Shown in pieces: positions 26,801 to 35,003 of a stretch of DNA of 64,000 nt. The notes below the pieces were generated by a model. That model ran no database searches, was not told the origin of the DNA, and saw nothing but the letters and a program-made list of their open reading frames with translations. The DNA is from Anaerotignum lactatifermentans (GTDB taxonomy: Bacteria > Bacillota > Clostridia > Lachnospirales > Anaerotignaceae), in assembly GCF_016902535.1 (NCBI RefSeq), contig NZ_JACSNY010000002.1, positions 124,001-188,000 on the forward strand, read 5' to 3'. The position numbers and the translations under genes were made by a program. Each line of letters starts with the position of its first letter. Within the stretch, counting starts at the first letter, position 1.

Positions 26801-28225
26801 TGTGATACCGGTAAGCTTTGTGATTTCTGCGGAAATAGGTCGTTCCGGATTTACAAAGGTACTGAATCGGTCTACGATTTTTCCGCTTTCCACTTTTACA
26901 GCGCCGATCTCCGTAATCATGTCCCGATCTCGAGAAAGACCGGTGGTCTCAATATCGAATACTACAAAAGTATCATCAATGGTCTGCCCGCGAGGCGAAA
27001 ATACAGCGCTTCCCAAATCATCAATAAGATAAGCCTCTACCCCATAGATTACTTTCAGATCTGTTTTATCTGCCGCATTCATGGCATCAGGAAAAGCCTG
27101 TACGACGCCGTGGTCTGTAATGGCAATGGCTTTATGGCCCCATTCCAGCGCACGTTTGATGTAGGTTTTCACCGGTGTAACGCCGTCCATGCTGCTCATC
27201 TGTGTATGCAGATGCAGCTCTACTCTTTTTTCCTCTGCTGTATCCATACGCTTAGGCGGCGCTTGTGCTGTCATGATGTTTTTCGCCATAATATTGATCT
27301 CTTTGGCGTATTTATCGAACTGTACTTCGCCCTGTACCCGCAGATAAGCATCTTTTTTGATTTTATCCTGCAATTCATTGTCGAAGACAGAGCGCTTTAC
27401 GAAAAATTTTACGGTGGTAGAGTCGGATTTATCTGTAATATCAAAGGAAACAATATATTTTTCTCCTTTGATTTCTCTTGTTTCGATGTTGAAAATGCTG
27501 CCTTCTACGATAACAGCCTCGCCGGGGATCTTTGTTTCCGTAATTTTGACCGGTGTGCCGGTAAATTCCTTGCCAAAGAGGATACCACGGGAAACGGACG
27601 CACTGACAGCGTTAACTTCCGCCGCTGTTTTGGCTTCTTCCGCTGCCGCTACCGTAGACTGGATCTGCTGCATCAGTTCTTCCGTTTTTGATTTCTGTTC
27701 CAGCGCAAGGCGTGTTTTTTCTTCTTCTGTGGTCAAGGCGTTTTTAAAACGCACTGTTACGGAAAGTCCGGTTTCATTCAAGATCTCTTTCTGGACCTTT
27801 TCATCCAGTTTTTTTCTGGAAAGGTAATAGGCCATATTATGCTTGACAAAGATCTGCATTATACCATCGGAATAGTCCCACTTGGCGTCTTTCATCAAGC
27901 CTGTACAGATTTTGCTTTCCGCGGAAAGCAAAGCGCAGATGGTCTCCCAGAAATCCGAAAGTATGGTCTGTGGTTCTTTATCTGCAAAGGTATATTTCGG
28001 AAAAAGGTGGACTTCCTTTACCCCGGGGAGCTGCTGCAGCATTTCCTCCCGCAGTTTTTTCCACCAGATAGGAGCAATTACTTCTGGGGAAGAAATCTCC
28101 GTAACAACGCTTTTTTCTTTTTTATGTATGGTTAGTGAGCAAACGACTGTATTTTGAAAGGCTTCTTTCAGGGGAGCGGAAAGAGAGACCTTTTCAAAAA
28201 CAGCCGGAAATTCTCTGGCAGTCAT
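23894..28225 (-). CDS. polC: DNA polymerase III alpha subunit, PolC type
   Basis: This is the Gram-positive replicative polymerase with built-in 3'-5' exonuclease, 1443 residues. Order: N-terminal domain to about 210, OB fold 218-320, PHP domain from about 335 (VELHLHTQMSSMDG), DEDD exonuclease inserted from about 421 (VVFDIETTGL), then palm and fingers with zinc Cys (CPNCKYSD...CPVCG) and DIDLNFSGEYQ carrying catalytic Asp. The last residues, QLSLF, are the beta-clamp binding motif. It follows ispG by 31 bases and is probably cotranscribed with it. Confidence 0.98.
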   Translation of the reverse strand: MTAREFPAVFEKVSLSAPLKEAFQNTVVCSLTIHKKEKSVVTEISSPEVIAPIWWKKLREEMLQQLPGVKEVHLFPKYTFADKEPQTILSDFWETICALLSAESKICTGLMKDAKWDYSDGIMQIFVKHNMAYYLSRKKLDEKVQKEILNETGLSVTVRFKNALTTEEEKTRLALEQKSKTEELMQQIQSTVAAAEEAKTAAEVNAVSASVSRGILFGKEFTGTPVKITETKIPGEAVIVEGSIFNIETREIKGEKYIVSFDITDKSDSTTVKFFVKRSVFDNELQDKIKKDAYLRVQGEVQFDKYAKEINIMAKNIMTAQAPPKRMDTAEEKRVELHLHTQMSSMDGVTPVKTYIKRALEWGHKAIAITDHGVVQAFPDAMNAADKTDLKVIYGVEAYLIDDLGSAVFSPRGQTIDDTFVVFDIETTGLSRDRDMITEIGAVKVESGKIVDRFSTFVNPERPISAEITKLTGITDEMVADAPVISEILPEFLEFCKDAVLVAHNAPFDTGFIRVAAERYGLGEVEHTIVDTVELSRTLLPELSKHKLDIVCEHLGVELKGHHRAVNDAEATAEVFLKFLDMLAEKEIYTLDHINIIASKTVNYKKLRAYHAIILVKNYTGLRNLYELISMSHIDYFFRRPRIPKSKFMEKREGLILGSACEAGELYRAILNSESKQRIEELVRFYDYLEIQPLGNNKFMVDSPKAETIHSMEDLKNINRRIVALGEEFQKPVVATCDVHFIDPDDAVYRKVIMSAEGFADADNQAPLYFRTTDEMLAEFDYLGEEKAREVVITNTNLIADQIEKIKPIPDETFPPKIEGADEELRRICMDKAYSIYGDPLPQLVQDRLETELNSIISNGYAVLYIIAQKLVWKSVADGYLVGSRGSVGSSFAANMAGITEVNSLPPHYVCPNCKYSDFESETVKKFALEEASGCDMPDKYCPVCGTLLHKDGHDIPFQTFLGFEGDKEPDIDLNFSGEYQQCAHAYTEELFGVGHVFKAGTIGTLADKTAYGFVKKYFDERNITAHNAEIIRLMNGCTGVKRTTGQHPGGLMVVPSDHDIYEFCPIQRPANDMNSTVTTTHFDYHSISGRLLKLDLLGHDDPTVIRMLYDLTGVNPQTVPLGDPATMSLFESPAALGVTPEDIGCETGTLGIPEFGTKFVRGMLLDTKPKTFADLLRISGLSHGTDVWLGNAQTLIENGTITLKETISTRDSIMIYLINKGVEKKKSFKIMEKVRKGKGLTDEDIADMKAANVPDWYIESCQKIKYMFPKAHAAAYVMMAFRIAYFKINYPEAYYATYFTVRACDDFDYSCMCKGMEVAKAAMKEIHAKGMDATAKDKAKLTVLELIVEFYARGFHFLPIDLYRSDARKFIVTPEGLIPPFNSLQGLGTNAAQSIVDGRAAGEFHTIEEIKERTSLGRSLIDLLKENGVLNGIPETNQLSLF

Positions 28226-28256
28226 TGTGCCCGCTCCTTTCTGTTTTTATCTCTGC

Positions 28257-29306
28257 TCATATTTTTTCAATTTCTGTCATAAGAGCATCTACCAGCTCGC
28301 TTTCCGGCATTTTGCGGATCAATTCGCCTTTTTTAAAGAGAATGCCCACACCGTTGCCTCCGGCGATACCGATATCCGCTTCTTTGGCCTCGCCCGGACC
28401 ATTGACTACGCAGCCCATGACAGCAACTTTGATATCCTTCTGACAGGAGGCGAGACGCTTTTCTACCTCATTGGCAATAGAAATCAGATTGATCTGTGTT
28501 CTGCCGCAGGTGGGACAGGAGATCAGGGAAGGACCAAATTTCCGCAGACCGAGGCTTTTCAAAATTTCTTTTGCGGCCTTTACTTCCTCCACAGGGTCTC
28601 CTGTGAGAGAAACGCGGATGGTATCGCCAATTCCCATCGCAAGGATGGCGCCTATGCCAACAGCGGACTTGATGGTGCCGCTGTATAATGTCCCTGCTTC
28701 CGTAATGCCCACATGAATGGGATAAGGAATCTGTTCTGACAGAATACGGTATGTCTCCAGAGAAAAAGGCACATCGGATGCCTTGATGGACACAACAATG
28801 TCGTAGAATTCCAGGTCCTCTAAAATACGAACGTGCTTCAGCGCGCTTTCTACCAGCCCCTGAGGTGTTACACCGCCGTATTTTTCCACCAGTTCTTTTT
28901 CCAGCGAACCGCTGTTGACGCCGATACGGATAGGGATGTGTTTGGCTTTCGCCATTTCCACTACCTGACGGATGCGGTCAATATCGCCGATATTCCCCGG
29001 ATTGATGCGTACTTTATCAATACCTAATTCCATTACCCGCAGAGCGAGACGGTAATCGAAATGGATATCCGCCACCAGAGGGATATGGATGTGTTTTTTA
29101 ATTTCTCCTATGGCATCAGCGGCTTTCATGTCAGGAATGGCCACACGCACCAGTTCACAGCCCGCATCTTCCAGCGCGAGAATCTGTTTTACTGTGGCTT
29201 CCGGATCTCTTGTATCTGTATTGCACATGGACTGGATCACAATGGGATTTCCGCCGCCCATTTTGATATTTCCTATTTTTATTTCTCTTGTTTCTGTTCT
29301 CAGCAT
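28257..29306 (-). CDS. ispG: 4-hydroxy-3-methylbut-2-en-1-yl diphosphate synthase
   Basis: The 349-residue [4Fe-4S] enzyme converts MEcPP to HMBPP in the non-mevalonate isoprenoid pathway. The N-terminal TIM barrel ([20 protein letters not shown]) is followed by the Fe-S domain with [11 protein letters not shown] and [21 protein letters not shown]; the usual three Cys and one Glu ligands are in place. It is separated from rseP by a terminator and has an extended -10, so ispG-polC form a second unit after the pyrH-rseP operon. Confidence 0.96.
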   Translation of the reverse strand: MLRTETREIKIGNIKMGGGNPIVIQSMCNTDTRDPEATVKQILALEDAGCELVRVAIPDMKAADAIGEIKKHIHIPLVADIHFDYRLALRVMELGIDKVRINPGNIGDIDRIRQVVEMAKAKHIPIRIGVNSGSLEKELVEKYGGVTPQGLVESALKHVRILEDLEFYDIVVSIKASDVPFSLETYRILSEQIPYPIHVGITEAGTLYSGTIKSAVGIGAILAMGIGDTIRVSLTGDPVEEVKAAKEILKSLGLRKFGPSLISCPTCGRTQINLISIANEVEKRLASCQKDIKVAVMGCVVNGPGEAKEADIGIAGGNGVGILFKKGELIRKMPESELVDALMTEIEKI

Positions 29307-29346
29307 ATCTGCACTTCCTTTTATTTGTTCTATGACTCTAAAGTTT

Positions 29347-29355
29347 AGTATAACA
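29347..29355 (-). promoter_or_regulatory. Extended -10 promoter of ispG-polC
   Basis: On the minus strand TGTTATACT (29355-29347) is an extended -10. No good -35 box is seen, which is tolerated with TGN. Confidence 0.5.
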
Positions 29356-29390
29356 CACTTCTTTCGTGGCTTCTATTATGCCAAAGAGAG

Positions 29391-29439
29391 AAAAAACCAC
29401 AGCAGAACTGTCAAATTTTGATGTTCTTTCTGTGGTTTT
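29391..29439 (-). terminator. Terminator after rseP
   Basis: On the minus strand an AAAACCACAG arm (29439-29430) pairs with CTGTGGTTTT (29402-29393), followed by T residues. It ends the pyrH-to-rseP transcript. Confidence 0.75.
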
Positions 29440-29453
29440 GTTTTCGTTATTTT

Positions 29454-30533
29454 TTATAATATTTTTGTGATGTCTGTGTACATTACAAATACCATAAATC
29501 CCATAAGGAAAAGAAACCCGGCATATTGTATCCTGTTTTCCATTTCCACGGGAAGGGGCTTTCTGCGGATGCCTTCGATCAGCAGCAACAGGATTCTTCC
29601 CCCATCCAGAGCGGGAATCGGGAAAAGATTCAATACCCCAAGGTTTGCACTCAGAACGGCCGCCACATAGACAACGTTTTGGATGGCCGCTTTTACACTG
29701 TAAGAAATGCCGACTTCATAGCTGTCCCCCACTACCTGTATAATCGAGATGGGACCGCCGTATTCATCCTGTGAGGCTGTAAAGGTGAAGACACGAGCCA
29801 GACCCTGCGCAGTTACTTTGATATAGTTCAGCATAGCGAAATAGCTGTATTCTATGGTATCTAGCACAGAGGCTTCCTCGTAGCCTTCCACGGAATCAGC
29901 AAACAGTCCTGTTACAACTTTGGGTGTAAATCCAACCAGATAACTGCCTGTCTCTTCAGAATACTGGGGCGTAATTTCATAGAGATAAACGGAGCCGTCC
30001 CGTAGGATGCCTAATTCGATAGGAGTTCCGCCGTTCTGGTACATGAAGTTTTGCATTTCATCGTAAATATGGATACGTTTCCCATTGATGCTGTATACCA
30101 CATCCCCTTCCTGCAGGCCGATCTGTGCCGCAGGATATCCCTCCTGTATTGCTGTGACTTCTGGTTCAATGATGTAGGATGTGGCAGAAATGCCAAAAAT
30201 CATAATGATGGCCAGAACAAAGTTCATGAAAGGCCCTGCGGCCATAACCGCCAGTCGAACAGGAACGGATTTGGCGAAAAAAGACCTGTCATCAATCTCC
30301 CCGTCCTCCATTTCTCCGTGCATTCTGCAAAAGCCTCCCAGAGGGAACAGCCGCAGAGTATATTCTGTTTCTCCTATTTGCTTCGACAATATTTTCTTCC
30401 CCATGCCGACAGCAAATTCTTCTACCCAGATACCGGATTTTTTTGCGACAATAAAATGTCCGAATTCATGGGCAATAACTAGCATGCCGATGACGATCAG
30501 CGCAATGATGATAGACGTCAGAATGACGATCAC
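29454..30533 (-). CDS. rseP: Intramembrane zinc metalloprotease, RseP/RasP family
   Basis: This site-2 protease cleaves membrane anchors of anti-sigma factors and leftover signal peptides. HEFGH (about residues 22-26) lies in the first membrane helix, one PDZ domain follows (GYPAAQIGLQEGDVVYSING), and the third-ligand motif NLFPIPALDGGR lies near the C-terminus. The start is unusual: the GTG at 30533 overlaps the GGAGG ribosome site, whereas an ATT codon at 30524 sits at the ideal distance. The true start may therefore be ATT (356 residues). It follows dxr by 13 bases. Confidence 0.92.
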   Translation of the reverse strand: MIVILTSIIIALIVIGMLVIAHEFGHFIVAKKSGIWVEEFAVGMGKKILSKQIGETEYTLRLFPLGGFCRMHGEMEDGEIDDRSFFAKSVPVRLAVMAAGPFMNFVLAIIMIFGISATSYIIEPEVTAIQEGYPAAQIGLQEGDVVYSINGKRIHIYDEMQNFMYQNGGTPIELGILRDGSVYLYEITPQYSEETGSYLVGFTPKVVTGLFADSVEGYEEASVLDTIEYSYFAMLNYIKVTAQGLARVFTFTASQDEYGGPISIIQVVGDSYEVGISYSVKAAIQNVVYVAAVLSANLGVLNLFPIPALDGGRILLLLIEGIRRKPLPVEMENRIQYAGFLFLMGFMVFVMYTDITKIL

Positions 30534-30546
30534 CTCCGAAATGAGA

Positions 30547-31692
30547 TTACAATTTTGCCTGGCGGGCGAATTCTCTCGCCCATCGGTCTGCTTCCAGCAG
30601 GTCCTCCAGATCATACTGGTATTTCACAGTATATGCGTTCATGGTCTTTTCTATTAACCGTGGAATATCCAAAAATTTGATTGCTCCTTTTAAAAACAGG
30701 TCAACGGCGATCTCGTTGGCACCGTTGAGAACAGCAGGCATGGTGCCGCCGATGCGAAGCGCCTCATAAGCCAGAGAAAGACAACGGAAAGTATCCAGAT
30801 CCGGATGATCGAAAGTCAGATGATTCCTTTTGGTAAAATCCACCTTGGGAAAAGGATTGGCCACACGTTTGGGATATGTCAGCGCGTACTGGATCGGGAC
30901 TTTCATATCCGGTTCTCCAAGTTGTGCAATAATGGCTCCGTCCTCGTATTCTACTGCGGAATGCATAATACTCTGAGGATGAATCAATACCTCGATTTGA
31001 TCTGTATCCACGCCAAAAAGCCATTTTGCTTCCATGACTTCCAAGCCTTTGTTCATCAATGTGGCGGAGTCGATGGTAATTTTTTTGCCCATAGACCAGT
31101 TGGGATGATGGAGCGCGTCTGCTGCTGTAACATGCCGCAGTTCCTCTATGGTTTTCCCACGGAAAGGACCGCCAGAGGCTGTCAGCAGAATACGGCGGAT
31201 CGGGTTGCCCTGATTCCCCTGTAAAGACTGGAAAATAGCGGAGTGTTCACTATCTACCGGGTAAATGGAAATCCCTTTTTCCTTTGCCAGATCCATGACC
31301 AGCTGGCCGGCGGAAACAAGGGTTTCTTTATTGGCCAGAGCAATATTTTTCCCTGCCTGAATAGCAGCAAAGGTAGGCTTGAGACCAACATTGCCGACAA
31401 TAGAGGTAACTACGGTATCAATTTCTTCCATGGTCGCCACTTCTACAAGGCCATCCATACCGGCTACTACGGTACAGGATGTATCTGCCAGCCGTATCTT
31501 TAATTCCCTGGCACCGGCTTCGTCCATGACAGCTACCAGTCTTGGACGAAATTTCCGGACCTGTTGTTCCAAAAGGTCGATATTGTGATTACCGCTGATG
31601 CCAGCGACCCGAATATCGCCCAGTACCTCTACTACATCCAGAGTTTGTGTGCCAATGGAGCCAGTAGAGCCTAAAATTGAGATTGCTCTCAT
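30547..31692 (-). CDS. dxr: 1-deoxy-D-xylulose 5-phosphate reductoisomerase
   Basis: The 381-residue NADPH enzyme makes MEP, the first committed step of the non-mevalonate pathway. Visible: the Rossmann motif ILGSTGSIGTQTL, ALANKETLVSAG, the metal-binding PVDSEHSAIFQ, ILLTASGGPFRG, and HHPNWSMGKKITIDSATLMNKGLEVMEA. Its substrate DXP needs no gene here, but the two other pathway genes of this cluster (uppS downstream in metabolism, ispG) flank it. It is in the pyrH-frr-uppS-cdsA-dxr-rseP operon, 15 bases after cdsA. Confidence 0.97.
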   Translation of the reverse strand: MRAISILGSTGSIGTQTLDVVEVLGDIRVAGISGNHNIDLLEQQVRKFRPRLVAVMDEAGARELKIRLADTSCTVVAGMDGLVEVATMEEIDTVVTSIVGNVGLKPTFAAIQAGKNIALANKETLVSAGQLVMDLAKEKGISIYPVDSEHSAIFQSLQGNQGNPIRRILLTASGGPFRGKTIEELRHVTAADALHHPNWSMGKKITIDSATLMNKGLEVMEAKWLFGVDTDQIEVLIHPQSIMHSAVEYEDGAIIAQLGEPDMKVPIQYALTYPKRVANPFPKVDFTKRNHLTFDHPDLDTFRCLSLAYEALRIGGTMPAVLNGANEIAVDLFLKGAIKFLDIPRLIEKTMNAYTVKYQYDLEDLLEADRWAREFARQAKL

Positions 31693-31707
31693 AATGTCAC
31701 CTCGAAA

Positions 31708-32526
31708 TTAGTTGTTGATTTGAATCAAAAATAACATGATGTAATATACAGCTGGCGCAGTCAGGATGACGCTGTCGAAGCGGTCCAATACGCCGCCGTG
31801 ACCGGGGATCAGTTTGCCAAAATCTTTGATTCCCGTCAGACGCTTCATGGCGGAAGCGGCTAAATCGCCGATCTGTGCCAGGAAGGAGCCGAAGAAGCCT
31901 GTTAAGCCACAGAGCAAGAGGACATTGACATCCTCCATAACAAAGAAACGGCTGATACAGTATCCGTAGATCAAAGCCAGAATCGTTGCGGTCAGGATAC
32001 CGCCAATGGAGCCCTCGATGGTTTTTTTGGGGCTGAGAGACGGAATCAGTTTATGCTTGCCAAAGGTTACGCCGGCAAAGTAAGCGCCAGTATCACAGCC
32101 AAAGGCGGCAATAAAAGCCAGCCATACCAGAAGTTTCCCATAGGTATATTCCCGTACCAGATAGACATGGGACAGCAGGAAACAAGCGTAGAAAAAGCCA
32201 AAAAAACCTGTCATGCCCTCCATGGCATTTGTTTTGTTATGGCAGATGACTGTATAGATTAGCAGTACCACCAGAAAAACAGAAACAAAAATATTAAAAT
32301 AGTTATTTCCGTTGATAATCTGTTCAATGAATATCATGTAGAATATGGCAAAGGCATAGCAAATTGCGTGCAGGCCTTTATTTTCCTTAGAGAAGGCCTG
32401 ATAGAATTCATACATTCCGACAATGCCAAGAAAGCCAATGGCGATTTTCAGCCAGATACCGCCGCTGACTACAAGAAAGATCAGCACAGGCAGCAACACG
32501 ATACCGGATAAGATTCTCGTTTTCAT
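31708..32526 (-). CDS. cdsA: Phosphatidate cytidylyltransferase
   Basis: The 272-residue integral membrane enzyme makes CDP-diacylglycerol from phosphatidate and CTP for phospholipid synthesis. It has about eight hydrophobic segments and the C-terminal family signature SAMKRLTGIKDFGKLIPGHGG followed by VLDRFDS; ligands for metal and CTP lie there. Position 17 bases after uppS is the conserved bacterial order. Confidence 0.96.
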   Translation of the reverse strand: MKTRILSGIVLLPVLIFLVVSGGIWLKIAIGFLGIVGMYEFYQAFSKENKGLHAICYAFAIFYMIFIEQIINGNNYFNIFVSVFLVVLLIYTVICHNKTNAMEGMTGFFGFFYACFLLSHVYLVREYTYGKLLVWLAFIAAFGCDTGAYFAGVTFGKHKLIPSLSPKKTIEGSIGGILTATILALIYGYCISRFFVMEDVNVLLLCGLTGFFGSFLAQIGDLAASAMKRLTGIKDFGKLIPGHGGVLDRFDSVILTAPAVYYIMLFLIQINN

Positions 32527-32543
32527 ACATACTCCCTCTTTTC

Positions 32544-33287
32544 TTATCTGCCGCCAAACCGGCGCTCCCTGTTCTGATAATAATAAATGGCTTCGGTCAG
32601 AGAGTTTTTATTAAAATCAGGCCACAGTGTATCCGTAAAATAGAATTCGGAATAAGCGATTTGCCACAGTAGGAAATTGCTGATCCGCTCTTCCCCGCTG
32701 GTACGAATCACCAGTTCTGGATCGGGAATTTCGGCGGTATCCAGGTAGGAAGCAATAGTGTCTTCCGTGATTTCCTCGCTTTTGACTGCTCCCTGTTCCA
32801 CATCTTCCGCTAATTTTTTTACGGCACGGCGCAGTTCATCCCGTCCGCCGTAATTCAATGCGATATGTACCGCCAGACCATGCTTTTCTCTGGAAAGCTC
32901 TTCGATCTCCAGAATCTGCTCCTGAATATCCTGATCCAGCCGGGTAATGTCTCCGATGACGTCCATACGCACATCATCCTTCAAGAACCGTTTGAAGTAA
33001 TTTTTCAGGTATTGACGCAGCAGATCCATGATGGCATCGACTTCTTCCTGAGAACGTTTCCAGTTTTCCGTAGAAAAGGCATATACAGTCAGGTGCTTTA
33101 CGCCCAACTCACGACAATCGGTAATGATGCGCTCTAAGGCTTCCGCCCCCGCTTTATGGCCTGCTTTTCTGGGCAGCGCTCTTTTTTTGGCCCATCTGCC
33201 GTTGCCATCCATGATAATGGCGATGTGAGATGGAATATTATCTGGATTTAATATGTAATTTGAAGTTTCTTTCGGTTGAAAAAACAT
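32544..33287 (-). CDS. uppS: Undecaprenyl diphosphate synthase (isoprenyl transferase)
   Basis: The 247-residue cis-prenyltransferase builds the C55 carrier for cell-wall synthesis from isopentenyl diphosphate. HIAIIMDGNGRWAKKR carries catalytic D27, TVYAFSTENWKR is the second conserved region, and the C-terminal ELVIRTSGEERISNFLLWQIAYSEFYF binds the diphosphate. Between frr and uppS lies a GCCCCTC/GAGGGGC hairpin (33310-33330) without a minus-strand T tract, so read-through is expected. Confidence 0.97.
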   Translation of the reverse strand: MFFQPKETSNYILNPDNIPSHIAIIMDGNGRWAKKRALPRKAGHKAGAEALERIITDCRELGVKHLTVYAFSTENWKRSQEEVDAIMDLLRQYLKNYFKRFLKDDVRMDVIGDITRLDQDIQEQILEIEELSREKHGLAVHIALNYGGRDELRRAVKKLAEDVEQGAVKSEEITEDTIASYLDTAEIPDPELVIRTSGEERISNFLLWQIAYSEFYFTDTLWPDFNKNSLTEAIYYYQNRERRFGGR

Positions 33288-33349
33288 AGTGCTTCCTCCA
33301 TGTAAGAATGCCCCTCCTTATGAGAGGGGCAGTTTTTTGTAAATTTTGA

Positions 33350-33907
33350 TTATACAGCCAGAATATCCTTGCATTTTGCTTCACATTTTTTATCAATGTC
33401 AGCAATATATTTGTCTGTCATTTTCTGGGTTTCTTCTTCCAGATCTTTCAGATCATCTTCTGTCAGTTCTTTTTTCTTTTCCATCTTTTTGAAGGTATCC
33501 ATAGCGTCACGACGGATATTACGGATAGCAACCTTGGAAGCTTCTGCTTTTTTCTTTACTTCTTTGTTCAGATCTTTTCTTCTTTCCTCGGAAAGCTCGG
33601 GGAAAATCAGACGGATTACGGTACCATCGTTGCCAGGATGGATTCCCAGTTCAGACATATTGATGGCTTTTTCGATAGCTTTGAGCATAGATTTATCCCA
33701 AGGCTGGATCTGGATCATACGCGCTTCGGGAACAGTGATATTGCCTACCTGGTTGATGGGTGTAGGTGCGCCGTAATAATCTACCATGATCTTATCCAAT
33801 ACATGGGGGTTTGCACGGCCGGCACGAATGGTAGCATAGTCGCTGTCCAAAGCGGCAAGAGTTTTATTCATTTTGTCTTCATAGGGTTTTGTGTATTCAG
33901 ATGCCAT
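33350..33907 (-). CDS. frr: Ribosome recycling factor
   Basis: The 185-residue protein splits post-termination ribosomes with EF-G. The characteristic N-terminal ATIRAGRANPHVLDKI, VDYYGAPTPINQVG and the C-terminal charged helices (KDLEEETQKMTDKYIADIDK) are full length. It lies 24 bases after pyrH, the universal order. Confidence 0.98.
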   Translation of the reverse strand: MASEYTKPYEDKMNKTLAALDSDYATIRAGRANPHVLDKIMVDYYGAPTPINQVGNITVPEARMIQIQPWDKSMLKAIEKAINMSELGIHPGNDGTVIRLIFPELSEERRKDLNKEVKKKAEASKVAIRNIRRDAMDTFKKMEKKKELTEDDLKDLEEETQKMTDKYIADIDKKCEAKCKDILAV

Positions 33908-33931
33908 AGTGATTCCTCCTGTGATTTATTC

Positions 33932-34639
33932 TTAGGATACGGTTACAAGTGTACCGATTTTTTCGCCTTTGACAGCACGCATAATGCTGTCCTGTTCATT
34001 CAGGCCGAAAATAACTACCGGTATTTTTCTTTCAAAGCAAAGAGCGGCTGCGGAAGTATCGATTACCTTCAGGTTCTTTTTCACGATATCCTCAGATGTG
34101 ATGGTATCGAATTTCTTTGCGTTGGGATTTTTTGCCGGGTCATCGTCATAAACACCGTCAATATTTTTGGCAAAGAACAGACCGTCAACATCCAGCTCCG
34201 CACCTCTTAAGGCTGTGATCGTGTCTGTGGAGAAGAAAGGATGTCCCAGACCTGCGGCAAAAATCAGGACTTTTCCATTTTCCAGATGGCGCAGTGCGCT
34301 GTCTTTGGAAAAAAGTTCGGTCATGGTGCCAAAAGGAATGGGCGTCATAACAACTGCATGTGTGCCCTGCTGACGAAAAGCGTCTGCCAGATAAATGGCA
34401 TTCATAACGGTAGCCAGCATGCCGATCTGGTCAGCTTTTGTTCTGTCCATACCGGAGTCAGCGCTTCTGCCTCTCCAGAAATTACCGCCGCCGACAACCA
34501 GACTAACCTGTGTGCCCATATCCATGACCTGACGGATCTGTTTGACCAGACCGGTAATCACGGTATCGTCAAAGGATACGCCCTCTTTATCGCCTGCCAG
34601 TGCTTCTCCGCTTAATTTCAGTACGATTCTTTTATACAT
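33932..34639 (-). CDS. pyrH: UMP kinase
   Basis: The 235-residue amino-acid-kinase-fold enzyme phosphorylates UMP with ATP. Visible: LKLSGEALAG at the N-terminus, VVGGGNFWRGR, and the C-terminal TSAAALCFERKIPVVIFGL. First gene of the minus-strand housekeeping operon; the promoter lies about 160 bases upstream. The ATG has AAGGAGG upstream. Confidence 0.98.
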   Translation of the reverse strand: MYKRIVLKLSGEALAGDKEGVSFDDTVITGLVKQIRQVMDMGTQVSLVVGGGNFWRGRSADSGMDRTKADQIGMLATVMNAIYLADAFRQQGTHAVVMTPIPFGTMTELFSKDSALRHLENGKVLIFAAGLGHPFFSTDTITALRGAELDVDGLFFAKNIDGVYDDDPAKNPNAKKFDTITSEDIVKKNLKVIDTSAAALCFERKIPVVIFGLNEQDSIMRAVKGEKIGTLVTVS

Positions 34640-35003
34640 ACCAAACAGCCTCCTTACCTAATAAATGTATCACAAACTGCATAAAATTTCCACATATATT
34701 TTTCTTACGGTTTACGAAGCTGCGCCCCGTTTTCCGAAAAACGGCAAAAAAAGAGAGGGAAACCACGAGGGAATCCGAATGCTTTCACTGCCGGCAAAAA
34801 TTATATCATACTTTTTCCTCTCTTTCAACTATCCGCCGGGGAAAATCCGGTATTTTCGGGGAGAAAACTTCCCATATCGTAATTGAGAGCAAATTGGAAA
34901 TAAATGGATTTATTTTCCATAAGGATTCCGCAGAACCACTTTCATTTTATAAGATTTCTGCTATAATAAATGAATAACAGTCTGACCAAAATGAGGTGCT
35001 TTT
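34640..35003. other. 364-base divergent intergenic region, pyrH operon / histidine kinase
   Basis: It contains the minus-strand promoter at 34800-34828 and about 155 bases of pyrH leader. The leader has a CCGTTTT-AAAACGG hairpin (about 34725-34744) not followed by T, plus purine- and pyrimidine-rich tracts that can pair (AAAAAGAGAGGGAAA with TTTTTCCTCTCTTT). No coding sequence and no known riboswitch was recognised. Confidence 0.5.
34800..34828 (-). promoter_or_regulatory. SigA promoter of the pyrH operon
   Basis: On the minus strand: TTGAAA (34828-34823), 17 bases, TATAAT (34805-34800). Confidence 0.8.

Noticed and set aside
26714-27691. Frames antisense to polC (up to 325 codons)
   Set aside because: Shadow frames of an unquestionable PolC; Phe/Cys-rich and without ribosome sites.
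33310-33330. Hairpin between frr and uppS as a terminator
   Set aside because: The T tract is on the plus strand only, where no gene ends; on the coding (minus) strand no T run follows.
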